Shown here: one piece after another, positions 7,644 to 16,208 of the stretch
Layout of the letters: each line of letters opens with the position of its first letter
Numbering within the stretch: the stretch's first letter is position 1
From: Blautia faecicola
Lineage (GTDB): Bacteria; Bacillota; Clostridia; Lachnospirales; Lachnospiraceae
Direction: 5' to 3'
DNA length: 64,000 nt
Assembly: GCF_004123145.1 (NCBI RefSeq)
Contig: NZ_SDKC01000001.1
Span: 1,445,501-1,509,500, forward strand
The notes under the pieces: generated by a model
The model's database searches: none
Seen by the model: only the letters and a program-made list of their open reading frames with translations
What the model was told of the DNA's origin: nothing
Position numbers and translations under genes: made by a program

Positions 7644-9824
7644 CTAAATAAGCTTCGTCTCCTCCAACTTCTCTGTAAACTCATCATTCATCCGAATAAT
7701 CGGTCGTCTCAACACCAGTCCCACAACCAGTGAAACAATCAAAAACACTCCAAGTTTCCCAAGATCCATCCAATAATCCATACCATACACACCTCCAACA
7801 GCTTCTCTCATAGCAGCCATACTGTGCGTAAACGGAAGCAGCGGATAAACTGCCCGGAAAAATCCAGGAGCCACTTCAATCGGGAAGGTACCGCCGGTAC
7901 CGGCAACCTGAACAACCAGAAAAACCACACTAATCGCTTTACCGATATCCCCGAAAGAAACCGTAAGCGTATAAATAATATTTACATACACGATACTTGA
8001 GATCCATCCCGCCAGCACAAACAAAAACGGATGTTTGCACTGAATACCAAGATAGAACAGATCCCCGAGACAAATCAGCGAACTCTGCAACAGCCCAACA
8101 ATCAGGAAAATCAGATACCGTCCCAAGTACATCTGGTGAAGCTTCACATTCTTTAAACCATCAAGTCTCTTTTTCGATACCGTAACTTTCAGCATCGCCA
8201 CCAGAACAATGCCGCCGATCCAGATCGAAAGCGTAGAATAAAACGGAGCCATGGCAGAACCATAATTTTCAATCGGGTAAACTTCTGTAGTTTTCAGAGA
8301 AACGGGTGCGGAGAGGAACGAACTGATACTGTCCGTATCCCCGGCAATCAGAGATTCCAGTTGAGAAAAATCCCCGCTTTCCTGCATACTGCTCAATTTT
8401 CCAGTCGTTTTTTCCAATTTCCCAGAAGCCTTTGTAAGCAGCTTACAGGAGTCATCCAGCGTGGTCTGGATCTCAGACAGATCAGAACTTGCCGAATCCG
8501 CCAGTGTATAGATGCCATCCATACTGTTATCCAGCTGCGTCATCAGCCCGGAGATATCCGAACGGGTGTCAGAGACAGAAGAGAGCAGACTGTTTAACTG
8601 CGCCTGAACCGAAGATTCATACTCTGATTTTACACTGCTGATGCCGGAAGCGCTCTGACGAATCAGATCATCCAGCTCTTTTTTATCATTTTCCACATCC
8701 GAAACCGCAGAAGTAAGAGAAGATGCGGTTGCATTTAACTTATCGCGGATTTCTTTTTGTGTGGTGATAGAAGCATCCAGTTTTGCCACCAGAGAACCGG
8801 TGACAGAAGCCAGTGCCTCATGATCCTCTCCAATCTGTGCGATACTGTCCCGAAGGGAAGTATAAGAAGTAATCACCTGATCGACACGACCGGCAAGTAA
8901 CTGTAACGTATCGGAAACAGCGGAAGCATCGGAACTCTGTGTCTGCAAAGCGGAATCAATCACTTCTGCCATCTGGTCATAAAACCCTTTGCTGGCAGTC
9001 AGTGCCGTATTGATACTGTTCGTGGTCCCGGAAACGGTCTGTTGCAGCCCGGAAAATGATTTCTGCGTCTCTTTTAAGACATCTACATTGGATTTTGTCT
9101 GCTTCTGTGTCTGCTGCAGGAAAGAAGCAGTCGTATCAAGAAGCTGCTGTGCGGAAGAAGTCATACCGGAAAAAGACTGCAGAGTGCTGGAAGCCGTGGT
9201 CAGATCCGTATGGATCTTTTCCAGATTGGTGATCAGGTTGCCGACAATCTCACTGGAACCTTCGCGGTCTGCCGCATTTGATATGGTCTGCAGGGCGGTA
9301 AATACGGTGTCCGAGATCGTCTCGATAAAGACTTCATTCACCTGTGTCTGAATCGCGGTTGCCCCTTTGTCTGTGACTTTCGGTGCAATAGCATTTTCTT
9401 TCGCATTAGAATAATACGTGATCTCCGGTTTCTGGATATCACTGGTGAATACACTCATCATATTCCGGCTGAAATCTTCGGGAATGACGATGGCTGCATA
9501 GTATTTGCCGGATTTTACACCTTTCATGGCTTTGGATTTTGTGGTAAATACCCACTCCAGCTGCGTATTTTCCCGGAGGGCAGATAGTACTTGATCGCCG
9601 AGGGTGAGTTTGATTGGAATGATACTTCCCTCATAGCCCTCGTCCACGCTGGCGACCGCCACTTTCAGATTACCGGTATTTTCATAAGGATCCCAGCTGG
9701 CAGCGATATTGAACCAGGCGTACAGGCAGGGAACAACGGTGATACCGATGATCACGATCATGGCGATGACATTTTTCTGTATCTGTTGCAGATCCCGCTG
9801 GAAAATTTTCCATATATTTTTCAT
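7644..9824 (-). CDS. YhgE/Pip family membrane protein (726 aa)
   Basis: A large membrane protein of the YhgE/phage-infection-protein family. It has an N-terminal transmembrane helix near residues 17-38 (IAMIVIIGITVVPCLYAWFN, then the family motif NIAASWDPYENTGNLKVAV). A long outer region of about 480 residues is rich in Ser, Thr, Gln and Leu and reads as coiled coil. Five or so C-terminal helices follow from about 535 (STLSIWIGGIVLVAMLKV onward), including the ABC-2-like PIEVAPGFFRAVYPLLPFTHS. Family members are linked to phage adsorption and export, but this one's cargo is unknown. Its ATG overlaps the stop of the upstream YhgE gene (ATGA), so the two are translated together. Confidence 0.9.
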   Translation of the reverse strand: MKNIWKIFQRDLQQIQKNVIAMIVIIGITVVPCLYAWFNIAASWDPYENTGNLKVAVASVDEGYEGSIIPIKLTLGDQVLSALRENTQLEWVFTTKSKAMKGVKSGKYYAAIVIPEDFSRNMMSVFTSDIQKPEITYYSNAKENAIAPKVTDKGATAIQTQVNEVFIETISDTVFTALQTISNAADREGSSEIVGNLITNLEKIHTDLTTASSTLQSFSGMTSSAQQLLDTTASFLQQTQKQTKSNVDVLKETQKSFSGLQQTVSGTTNSINTALTASKGFYDQMAEVIDSALQTQSSDASAVSDTLQLLAGRVDQVITSYTSLRDSIAQIGEDHEALASVTGSLVAKLDASITTQKEIRDKLNATASSLTSAVSDVENDKKELDDLIRQSASGISSVKSEYESSVQAQLNSLLSSVSDTRSDISGLMTQLDNSMDGIYTLADSASSDLSEIQTTLDDSCKLLTKASGKLEKTTGKLSSMQESGDFSQLESLIAGDTDSISSFLSAPVSLKTTEVYPIENYGSAMAPFYSTLSIWIGGIVLVAMLKVTVSKKRLDGLKNVKLHQMYLGRYLIFLIVGLLQSSLICLGDLFYLGIQCKHPFLFVLAGWISSIVYVNIIYTLTVSFGDIGKAISVVFLVVQVAGTGGTFPIEVAPGFFRAVYPLLPFTHSMAAMREAVGGVYGMDYWMDLGKLGVFLIVSLVVGLVLRRPIIRMNDEFTEKLEETKLI

Positions 9825-12361
9825 CGTTCTTTTTCCTCCTCTATCACGTGTACCAGGTCTTCGGAAGTGATACCGCCCAGTTCCATCTGGCGCCGGATCT
9901 TATCGTGAATGTATTCCACACAGATCAGATATAAGACCAGAGCAATCAGAGAGACGATCCAGAGAATCAGATAAACGATTTTGGATTCCAGGCTGAACAT
10001 CAGGATCAGGAAGATCAGAGGGATGATCACGATGGCAAGGAAACCATATCGGATCAGATATGGATACCGTCGCTCAAAACGTTCCGATTTTTCCATAAAT
10101 TCTTTTCGTGCCTCATCATCACGCATCAGTGCACGAAGCATCAGCTGCATCTGCGGGCGCTGCAGTTCATCACTGGCGGTTTCTCCAAGCATCAGATCTG
10201 TCTCAGCCAGTCGTCGGTCAAACAGATGATTCAGATTCATCAACAGGAGACGAAGAACCAGTCCGATAAAGAGCGCAAGCAGTAAAAACAGCGCAAGAAT
10301 TCCCAGATTTTTTGCATAAGTATGACCATAGAAACCGGCGATGCATTCTCTCATCGCGCTGATGCCGTAGGAAAATGGAAGCAGCGGATGAAGTTTCTGG
10401 AAAAATATCGGTGTCATCTCGATCGGATACGTTCCGGAAGATCCCGGGATCTGTAAGATGACCAGAAGAACAGCAAGCGCTTTTCCGATGTGTTTGAACG
10501 TCAGAGCCATCGCATAGATCAGGTTGACATATACAAACGAACAGAACATACCGGCGAGGATGAAGGCCGCCGGATGCAGGCACTGTGTTTTCAGTAATAT
10601 AATATCTCCGGCACACACGATGAATCCCTGTATCAGGCCCATGATCACAAATACAAGCCAGCGGCCAAAGTATGCCTGGGAAGGTGTGAAGCGTGAGATT
10701 TTTTCATCTTTATCCACTTCCTGTTTTAAGATCGAAACCAGGATCAGTCCGCCAACCCATAAAGCCAGGTTGGTGTAAAATGGTGTCATGCCGGATCCAT
10801 AATTTTCCACTTCATACAATACTTTCGACTGAATAGAAACCGGAGAGGACATAAAGTCTGAAATTGAGTCGACATCCAGTCCCTTTAAAGTGATCAGCTG
10901 GTTATAAATATCGGAAGACTGTAACACACCAAGATCGGTAGTGATCGTGGAGAGCTGCTGATCGATGGTGTCCAGCACACCGCCGGTCTGTCCGAGGGCA
11001 GCAGAACTGTCCGACAGGCTGGCATCCAGCTGGGTGAGAATCAGTTTTAACTGTTCTATGGTCGGATTCACATCCGAAAGTGTTGCGGTCAGCGTTCCAC
11101 TCAAGGTAGATAATGTATCCATGGATTGACTTAACTTCGGAATCAGAGATTCATTCAGAGAATTCCGGTAAGTCTGAAGTGAGGAACGACTGTCCGTCAC
11201 CAGTTTTTCCAGCGAAGTTCTGGTATTCTGTGCTGTGGTCATAGCTTCCTGAATACTGGAATTGCTGGTACTCAAAGAATCCAGAAGTTCCTGAAAAGAA
11301 GCATTCTGCTGTTGCAGAACAGTAATTTTCTCCCCAATCAGCCCGGAAAGCGTGGAATCGGAACCGATGGATTCATGAAGCTTTTGAAGTTCAGCGAGTA
11401 ATTCTGCCTGTTTCTGGTTCAGACTGGTTACAGAATCGATACTATCACCGATCACCGTATTCACCTGAGAAGCTTTCGTCTCGAACGTACCGAGTTTTAC
11501 AATTGCGGAAGCGTACGTGTTATTTAACAGTGTTTCACCATTCGATAATGCACTGCTGAACTGACTCGAGAAAGATCCCAGTGACTGTCGGCTGGCAGCA
11601 AGAAGCGCTGTCGTGTCAGTCAGCGTTTTGGAGCCGGAGTCCGCGGCAGAAGATACTGCATCGAGAGTCTCCAGCGCATCCTTGATCAGCTTCTCGGAAG
11701 AACCGGATGTTTCTTCAAAATTTTTCAGAACTTTTTGATACTCTTTCAGATTGTCTCTCGTCTCAGAAAGTGCAGTGGAAAGTTCGGAATTGCTCTTATC
11801 AATCTTTCCGGTCAGATCACCGGCGGAAGTACGGATCAGTTCCGATACCGTTTCTGCGGCTACCGAAGAAAACGTGTCGTTGATCTGCTGCTGAATCGTC
11901 GAAGCACCGGTAGCAGTAATCTTCGGAGCAATCGCATTTTTCTTCTCATTGATATAGTAGTCCAGTTCCGGCTGTTTCACCTCGCCGTCCAGAATACTGA
12001 GGAGCGATTCACTGAAATTTTCGGGGATCACGATAGCGGCATAATATTTTCCGGAAGTTACACCGGCTTTTGCCTGCTTTTCATCGACAAACGTCCAACC
12101 GAGCTGCTTATTTTTCTTCAACGTATCCACGATGGTGCCTCCGGCATCCAGAGACATCGTCTCTCTACTGGCTCCGGCATCACAGTTGGCGATCGCCACT
12201 TTGATGTTACTGGTATTGCCGTAAGGATCCATGTTGGCGGCAATATTGAACCAGGCATACAGCGATGGAAGAACACACACGCCGACCATGACGATCGCTG
12301 CTGCCGGGTTGGTAAACAGCCGCCGCATATCACGGGCAAAGATCTGAAATATCTTTTTCAT
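9821..12361 (-). CDS. YhgE/Pip family membrane protein with extra C-terminal domain (846 aa)
   Basis: First gene of the YhgE pair. It shows the same plan as its partner: YAWFNIAANMDPYGNTSNIK after the first helix, a roughly 500-residue Ser/Thr/Gln-rich outer coiled coil, then five helices containing PIEMTPIFFQKLHPLLPFSY. It differs by about 120 extra residues at the end: a charged cytoplasmic stretch (RRLAETDLMLGETASDELQR), two more helices (about 770-820) and an acidic tail. I place the start at the ATG giving MKKIFQIFARDM; an in-frame GTG two codons earlier is possible. The AAGGAGG site is 35 bases upstream with a hairpin between, an odd leader described separately. Confidence 0.9.
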   Translation of the reverse strand: MKKIFQIFARDMRRLFTNPAAAIVMVGVCVLPSLYAWFNIAANMDPYGNTSNIKVAIANCDAGASRETMSLDAGGTIVDTLKKNKQLGWTFVDEKQAKAGVTSGKYYAAIVIPENFSESLLSILDGEVKQPELDYYINEKKNAIAPKITATGASTIQQQINDTFSSVAAETVSELIRTSAGDLTGKIDKSNSELSTALSETRDNLKEYQKVLKNFEETSGSSEKLIKDALETLDAVSSAADSGSKTLTDTTALLAASRQSLGSFSSQFSSALSNGETLLNNTYASAIVKLGTFETKASQVNTVIGDSIDSVTSLNQKQAELLAELQKLHESIGSDSTLSGLIGEKITVLQQQNASFQELLDSLSTSNSSIQEAMTTAQNTRTSLEKLVTDSRSSLQTYRNSLNESLIPKLSQSMDTLSTLSGTLTATLSDVNPTIEQLKLILTQLDASLSDSSAALGQTGGVLDTIDQQLSTITTDLGVLQSSDIYNQLITLKGLDVDSISDFMSSPVSIQSKVLYEVENYGSGMTPFYTNLALWVGGLILVSILKQEVDKDEKISRFTPSQAYFGRWLVFVIMGLIQGFIVCAGDIILLKTQCLHPAAFILAGMFCSFVYVNLIYAMALTFKHIGKALAVLLVILQIPGSSGTYPIEMTPIFFQKLHPLLPFSYGISAMRECIAGFYGHTYAKNLGILALFLLLALFIGLVLRLLLMNLNHLFDRRLAETDLMLGETASDELQRPQMQLMLRALMRDDEARKEFMEKSERFERRYPYLIRYGFLAIVIIPLIFLILMFSLESKIVYLILWIVSLIALVLYLICVEYIHDKIRRQMELGGITSEDLVHVIEEEKER

Positions 12362-12373
12362 ACACACAGAGCA

Positions 12374-12403
12374 ACCGGAAATATCCGGTCACATAACCTC
12401 CTT
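12374..12403 (-). promoter_or_regulatory. Ribosome site separated from the YhgE start by a hairpin
   Basis: Reading on the - strand, AAGGAGG is followed after 7 bases by the hairpin ACCGGA-TATT-TCCGGT and then 12 bases before the ATG at 12361. If folded, the hairpin shortens the gap to about 19 bases (13 to the GTG), still long. The site also precedes ATGTGA, a start-stop pair. Confidence 0.45.
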
Positions 12404-12448
12404 TTAGTTTTCTGCACTCCCAAAATAAGAGAGTAAATTTTGTAGAAA

Positions 12449-12477
12449 AGTATAACAAAAAATGATAGCAAAGTCCA
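12449..12477 (-). promoter_or_regulatory. Possible sigma-A promoter for the YhgE pair
   Basis: On the - strand TGGACT and TATACT are 17 bases apart, about 45 bases before the ribosome site. The -10 is good and the -35 matches four of six positions. Confidence 0.45.
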
Positions 12478-12511
12478 GAAAGCCACCAAGATAAATGTAT
12501 GAATTTTCTTC

Positions 12512-12721
12512 AAAACCTACCAACTTTATGCGTATCTTCAGTTCCTAAAACCTACCAATTTTACGCGCACCTTCAGTTCCCAAAACCTGCCAACTTTACG
12601 CGTATCTTCAGTTGCCAAAACCTACCAACTTTACGCGTATCTTCAGTTCCCAAAACCTGCCAACTTTACATGTACCTCCCGTCTCCAACACCTATCAATT
12701 TTACGCATATCTTCCGTCTCC
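12512..12721 (+). repeat. Tandem array of six 35-bp repeats
   Basis: Six units of exactly 35 bases start at 12512, 12547, 12582, 12617, 12652 and 12687. The consensus begins AAAACCTACCAACTTTACGC and goes on GTATCTTCAGTTCCC. The first five are close copies and the sixth is diverged (CCGTCTCC in place of CAGTTCCC). There are no unique spacers, so it is not CRISPR. The array sits in the 5' region between the divergent YhgE and dipeptidase genes and runs straight into hairpin copy B. An open frame through it is a by-product of the repeats. Confidence 0.9.
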
Positions 12722-12729
12722 AACATCCA

Positions 12730-12916
12730 GAACCCATGCCCAGGTTTCCACTCGTCAGACAGCCTTATGCTGGCGCCCTTAGCAAAGATGAGATCCAGCA
12801 TTTACGCAGGCTTTCGCGAGGGTCCGCCGACCCTCGTGAACATAGCCGGAGTTAATGCTTAGCTCAGATTTGCGTTGCCAGCGGTTGTCTGACGAGTGGA
12901 AGCCTGGGCATGGGTT
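12730..12916 (+). repeat. Long hairpin element, copy B
   Basis: A 187-base inverted structure. The outer arms GAACCCATGCCCAGG and CCTGGGCATGGGTTC continue inward through CCACTCGTCAGACA and TGTCTGACGAGTGG. The inner part reads AGATCC, then AGCATT/AATGCT, the facing loops TACGCAG and CGGAGTT, GGCT/AGCC, and the tip GCGAGGGT/ACCCTCGT. Compared with copy A, the GGCT/AGCC stem is GACT/AGTC there: both sides changed and pairing is kept. The outer stem is unrelated to those of A and C. Confidence 0.75.
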
Positions 12917-13046
12917 CGTCCGTACACAAATCGCTATCTATAACGGAGAAGTAACCAATGCGTGGAAGCCTGGGCATGGGTTCGTCCGTACGCGAAAAGG
13001 TTTTGCCCGTACGCGAAAAGGTTTCATCCGTATACCAAAAAGGTCA
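12896..13046 (+). repeat. Direct repeats beside hairpin B (30 bp x2, 21 bp x3)
   Basis: A 30-base sequence starting GTGGAAGCCTGGGCATGGGT occurs identically at 12896-12925 and 12962-12991; most of it is also present inverted as the left arm of hairpin B. It runs into three 21-base units at 12984, 13005 and 13026 built on CCGTACGCGAAAAGG. The layout suggests serial duplication of one hairpin arm. Confidence 0.85.
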
Positions 13047-13049
13047 GAT

Positions 13050-13077
13050 TTACAGTAAGTTATCAATGTGCTAAAAT
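13050..13077 (+). promoter_or_regulatory. Probable promoter of the dipeptidase operon
   Basis: TTACAG and TAAAAT are 16 bases apart, ending 29 bases before the dipeptidase start. Confidence 0.5.
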
Positions 13078-13106
13078 AAAAACCAGCAAAACAAACAGAA
13101 GGGAAG

Positions 13107-14600
13107 ATGAGAAAAATGGCTTGTACAACAATCTTAGTAGGTAAAAAAGCATCCTACGACGGATCCACAATGATCGCTCGCAACGACGACTCCGGATCCG
13201 GACATTTTACAGCGAAAAAATTCACGGTGGTAACACCCAAAGAACAGCCGAAAACCTATATTTCCGTGCTCTCCCATGTGAAAGTAGAACTGCCGGAACA
13301 GGCGATGCGCTATACATCCATGCCAAATGCAGAAAAAGGAGAAGGAATCTGGGCAGCAAGCGGTGTCAATGAGGCAAATGTAGCCATGACAGCCACCGAA
13401 ACGATCACAACCAACCCGCGTGTACAGGGCGCCGATCCGCTGGTGGTATATCAGCCGGCAAAAGACGGTCAGGAAGAAGTACCGGGTGGTATCGGAGAGG
13501 AAGACATCGTGTGCCTGGTGCTTCCTTATATTAAGAGCGCCCGCGAGGGTGTTGCCCGACTGGGACAGCTTCTGGAAACGTATGGCACATATGAAAATAA
13601 CGGAATCGCTTTCCAGGATGCTGACGAGATCTGGTGGCTGGAGACGATCGGCGGACATCACTGGATGGCAAGAAGAGTGCCGGATGATGTGTATGTCGTG
13701 ATGCCAAACCAGCTTGGTATCGATACCTTTGATCTGGAAGATGCATTGGGCGAGCAGAAAGAATACATGTGCTCTCCGGACCTGAAAGAATTTATCGAAA
13801 AATACCATCTGGATCTCTCGATGGACGGTGTTCTGAATCCAAGAGATGCCTTCGGAAGTCATGACGATTCCGACCATGTATACAATACGCCGAGAGCCTG
13901 GTACATGGAACGGTATCTGAATCCGAATTCCGTAAACTGGGACGGTCCGGACGCCGATTACACACCACTGTCCGATGACATTCCGTGGTGCATGGTTCCG
14001 GAAAAGAAGATCACGCCGGAAGATGTAAAATATGTATTGTCTGCACATTATCAGGGAACACCGTATGACCCGTATCTGTCCTATGGAGACAAATCCATGA
14101 GCGGTGCGTACCGTTCGATCGGTATCAACCGAAATGATTTTATGTCTCTGATCCAGATGCGCCCGGAAGGAGGAGCTGCATTTGGAACGCTGGAATGGGT
14201 GGCTTACGCATCGAATGCATTTAACACGATGGTTCCGTTCTATGCGGATGTGGACGAGACACCGGAATATCTTGCCAACACGACCGGTGAAGTCTCTACC
14301 GAAAACTTCTACTGGACCAGCCGCATGATCGCAGCGATGGCAGATGCTTCTTATGGAAAATCTCTGTTCCATGTGGAGCACTATCAGGAAAATGTCCTGG
14401 CAAAAAGTCATGCACTGATCAACCAGTACGATGCACTTCTTGCTGATGAAAAAGATCCGGAAAAACAGATGGAACTGAAACGCAAAGCGAACCGGAAAGT
14501 GGCAGAAATGGTACAGAAAGAAGCTTCTGCGACATTGAAAAAAGTTCTGTATGAACTGAGCAACCAGATGAAAAACAGTTACGCCAGATCGGATGTGTAA
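13107..14600 (+). CDS. C69 family dipeptidase (PepD-like)
   Basis: A 497-residue Ntn-type peptidase that would cut dipeptides in the cytoplasm. The start region MRKMACTTILVGKKASYDGS contains the nucleophile: in this family the leader before the Cys (here Cys6) is removed so that Cys becomes the N-terminus. Further family segments are STMIARNDDSGSG, EANVAMTATETI, the GGHHWMARRVPDDVYVVMPN region near 190 and FNTMVPFYADV near 375. GGGAAG lies directly before the ATG; the ATG at 13116 (MACTT) is an alternative start. Length is normal. The response regulator begins two bases after the stop, so the peptidase is probably in one transcript with the two-component and ABC genes. Confidence 0.92.
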   Translation: MRKMACTTILVGKKASYDGSTMIARNDDSGSGHFTAKKFTVVTPKEQPKTYISVLSHVKVELPEQAMRYTSMPNAEKGEGIWAASGVNEANVAMTATETITTNPRVQGADPLVVYQPAKDGQEEVPGGIGEEDIVCLVLPYIKSAREGVARLGQLLETYGTYENNGIAFQDADEIWWLETIGGHHWMARRVPDDVYVVMPNQLGIDTFDLEDALGEQKEYMCSPDLKEFIEKYHLDLSMDGVLNPRDAFGSHDDSDHVYNTPRAWYMERYLNPNSVNWDGPDADYTPLSDDIPWCMVPEKKITPEDVKYVLSAHYQGTPYDPYLSYGDKSMSGAYRSIGINRNDFMSLIQMRPEGGAAFGTLEWVAYASNAFNTMVPFYADVDETPEYLANTTGEVSTENFYWTSRMIAAMADASYGKSLFHVEHYQENVLAKSHALINQYDALLADEKDPEKQMELKRKANRKVAEMVQKEASATLKKVLYELSNQMKNSYARSDV

Positions 14601-14602
14601 AG

Positions 14603-15277
14603 ATGTATAAAATCGCAGTGATCGAAGACGATACGCTGCTTGGGCAGGCGCTGGTGGAGATGCTCACGTCCCATGGATATCAGGCATTTGCAGCGGAATC
14701 TGTGACAAAAGCCCGCCGGTTGCTGGAGAGACAGCCGGTGGATCTGCTTTTAATCGACCGCGGGCTTGCGGATGGAGACGGCGTGGAACTGTGCCGGCAA
14801 AGGAGCGGGCAGGAGAAATTGCCAGCTATTTTTCTGACAGCGAGAGATGAAGAAGAGGGTATCGTAGAAGCATTCGATGCGGGTGCGGACGATTACCTGG
14901 TAAAACCGGTGGCACTTGCGGTGCTTTTAAAACATATCGAGGCGGTGCTTCGAAGAACAGGCGGTGAGCCGAATCAGGTGTTTTATTATCAGGATTTCAG
15001 CCTGGACTATGACCGGAAAGAAGCGAGGATCCAGGGACAGCCGGTAGCGCTGACACCGAAAGAGTACGGGATTCTGGAAGTACTTACGCAAAATCAGAAA
15101 AAAGTAGTAACAAAACGCATGCTTCTGGAACAGGTCTGGGATGATGGCGGGAATTTTGTGGAAGAAAATACGCTGCATGTGACGCTGAATCGCCTGAAAA
15201 AGAAGATCGAGCCGGATCCTGCACATCCTGTGTATGTGAAAAATGTGTTTGGGCTTGGCTATACGTTTGGAGAATAA
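14603..15277 (+). CDS. OmpR-type response regulator
   Basis: A 224-residue transcription regulator. The receiver domain (about 1-115) has the acidic pair in VIEDDTLL, the phospho-acceptor Asp in LLIDRGLADGDG, the switch Thr in FLTARD and the Lys in YLVKPV. The winged-helix domain follows (about 125-224) with LTPKEYGILEVL, EENTLHVTLNRLKKKI and the wing VFGLGYTFGE. The spacing of two bases from the dipeptidase and one from the kinase ATG shows tight coupling. By context it probably controls the ABC exporter genes downstream, as BceR/VncR-like regulators do; target sites were not identified. Confidence 0.93.
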   Translation: MYKIAVIEDDTLLGQALVEMLTSHGYQAFAAESVTKARRLLERQPVDLLLIDRGLADGDGVELCRQRSGQEKLPAIFLTARDEEEGIVEAFDAGADDYLVKPVALAVLLKHIEAVLRRTGGEPNQVFYYQDFSLDYDRKEARIQGQPVALTPKEYGILEVLTQNQKKVVTKRMLLEQVWDDGGNFVEENTLHVTLNRLKKKIEPDPAHPVYVKNVFGLGYTFGE

Positions 15278-15278
15278 C

Positions 15279-16130
15279 ATGATTCGAAAAAGAAAAGCAC
15301 AGCAGGAGATGGAAGAGATTTCCCGGATGCTGGAGCGGGTTCTGAACGGGGAATGTATCCAGCCGGGAGAAATCGGGTATGAAGATACACTTCCGGCAAA
15401 GATCCGTTATCAGATTCGCAGGATTTCTGAGAAAAATCAGGGCGTGGAAGCACGGATTACCAGAGAGCGGGATGAGACGAAAGCACTGATCGGGGAGATC
15501 GCGCATCAGATGCGGAATCCTCTGGCGGGTGTGGAGAGTTACACACAGCTTTTAGAGGGCGAGATATCGGGAGAGCCGGGAAGGACATACCTGCGCGCAC
15601 TGGAACAATCCGAACAGCGGCTGCATTTTCTGACAGAAAGTTTTATCAAGATGGCGCGGCTGGAACAACAGATGATCCAGATCAAAAAAACAACTGATGC
15701 TCTGGCGGATACGATATTTTCAGCGGTACTTCTGGTACAGAAAGCGGCAGAAGAAAAGCAGATGGAAGTGGAAGTAACCGGAGCGGAAGAGACAAAAGTG
15801 TGGCATGATGGGAACTGGCTTGGCGAAGCGGTCTATAATCTATTGGACAACAGCGTAAAATACGCACCGGAACACTCGAAGATCCGGGTCGTCGTGCGGC
15901 AGGATGAAATGTATACAAGAATCGTGGTATCCGACGATGGCATCGGGATTCCGAAAGGAGAAGAAAACCGGATCTTTCAGCGGTTTTACCGGGGAAGCAG
16001 AGTGACCGGAGAACCGGGATTTGGTCTGGGACTGTATATCAGCCGGGAGATCGTGACGCTCCACGGCGGATTCATGAAAGCAAAAAGAAAAGAACAGGGA
16101 CTGGAAGTAGCGATTTTTCTTCCCGTGTAA
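15279..16130 (+). CDS. Soluble sensor histidine kinase
   Basis: A 283-residue histidine kinase partner of the preceding regulator. The ATG at 15279 directly follows the regulator's stop; a GTG at 15243 in frame would lie inside that gene. The H-box is GEIAHQMRNPLAGVESY (His near 84), the N-box NLLDNSVKYAP, G1 DDGIGIP, the F-box FQRFYRG and G2 GFGLGLYIS. No transmembrane segment is visible: the N-terminus is a charged helix (IRKRKAQQEMEEISRMLERV). It must therefore sense inside the cell or through another protein, most simply the ABC permease downstream, as in Bce-type systems where the transporter is the sensor. Confidence 0.92.
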   Translation: MIRKRKAQQEMEEISRMLERVLNGECIQPGEIGYEDTLPAKIRYQIRRISEKNQGVEARITRERDETKALIGEIAHQMRNPLAGVESYTQLLEGEISGEPGRTYLRALEQSEQRLHFLTESFIKMARLEQQMIQIKKTTDALADTIFSAVLLVQKAAEEKQMEVEVTGAEETKVWHDGNWLGEAVYNLLDNSVKYAPEHSKIRVVVRQDEMYTRIVVSDDGIGIPKGEENRIFQRFYRGSRVTGEPGFGLGLYISREIVTLHGGFMKAKRKEQGLEVAIFLPV

Positions 16131-16208
16131 GCAGTTTGTAAGTTTTGGCTGTTACAATCATAGAAAAGCAGAGAAAAAGAACAGATAACTGCGACAGGAG
16201 GAAGAAAG

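Noticed and set aside
12512-12721. CRISPR array
   Set aside because: The 35-base units abut each other with no spacers, and no cas genes are present.
12499-12855. 118-codon open frame through the tandem array
   Set aside because: The frame exists because 35-base units lack stops in turn; no ribosome site, and the product is a repeat by-product.
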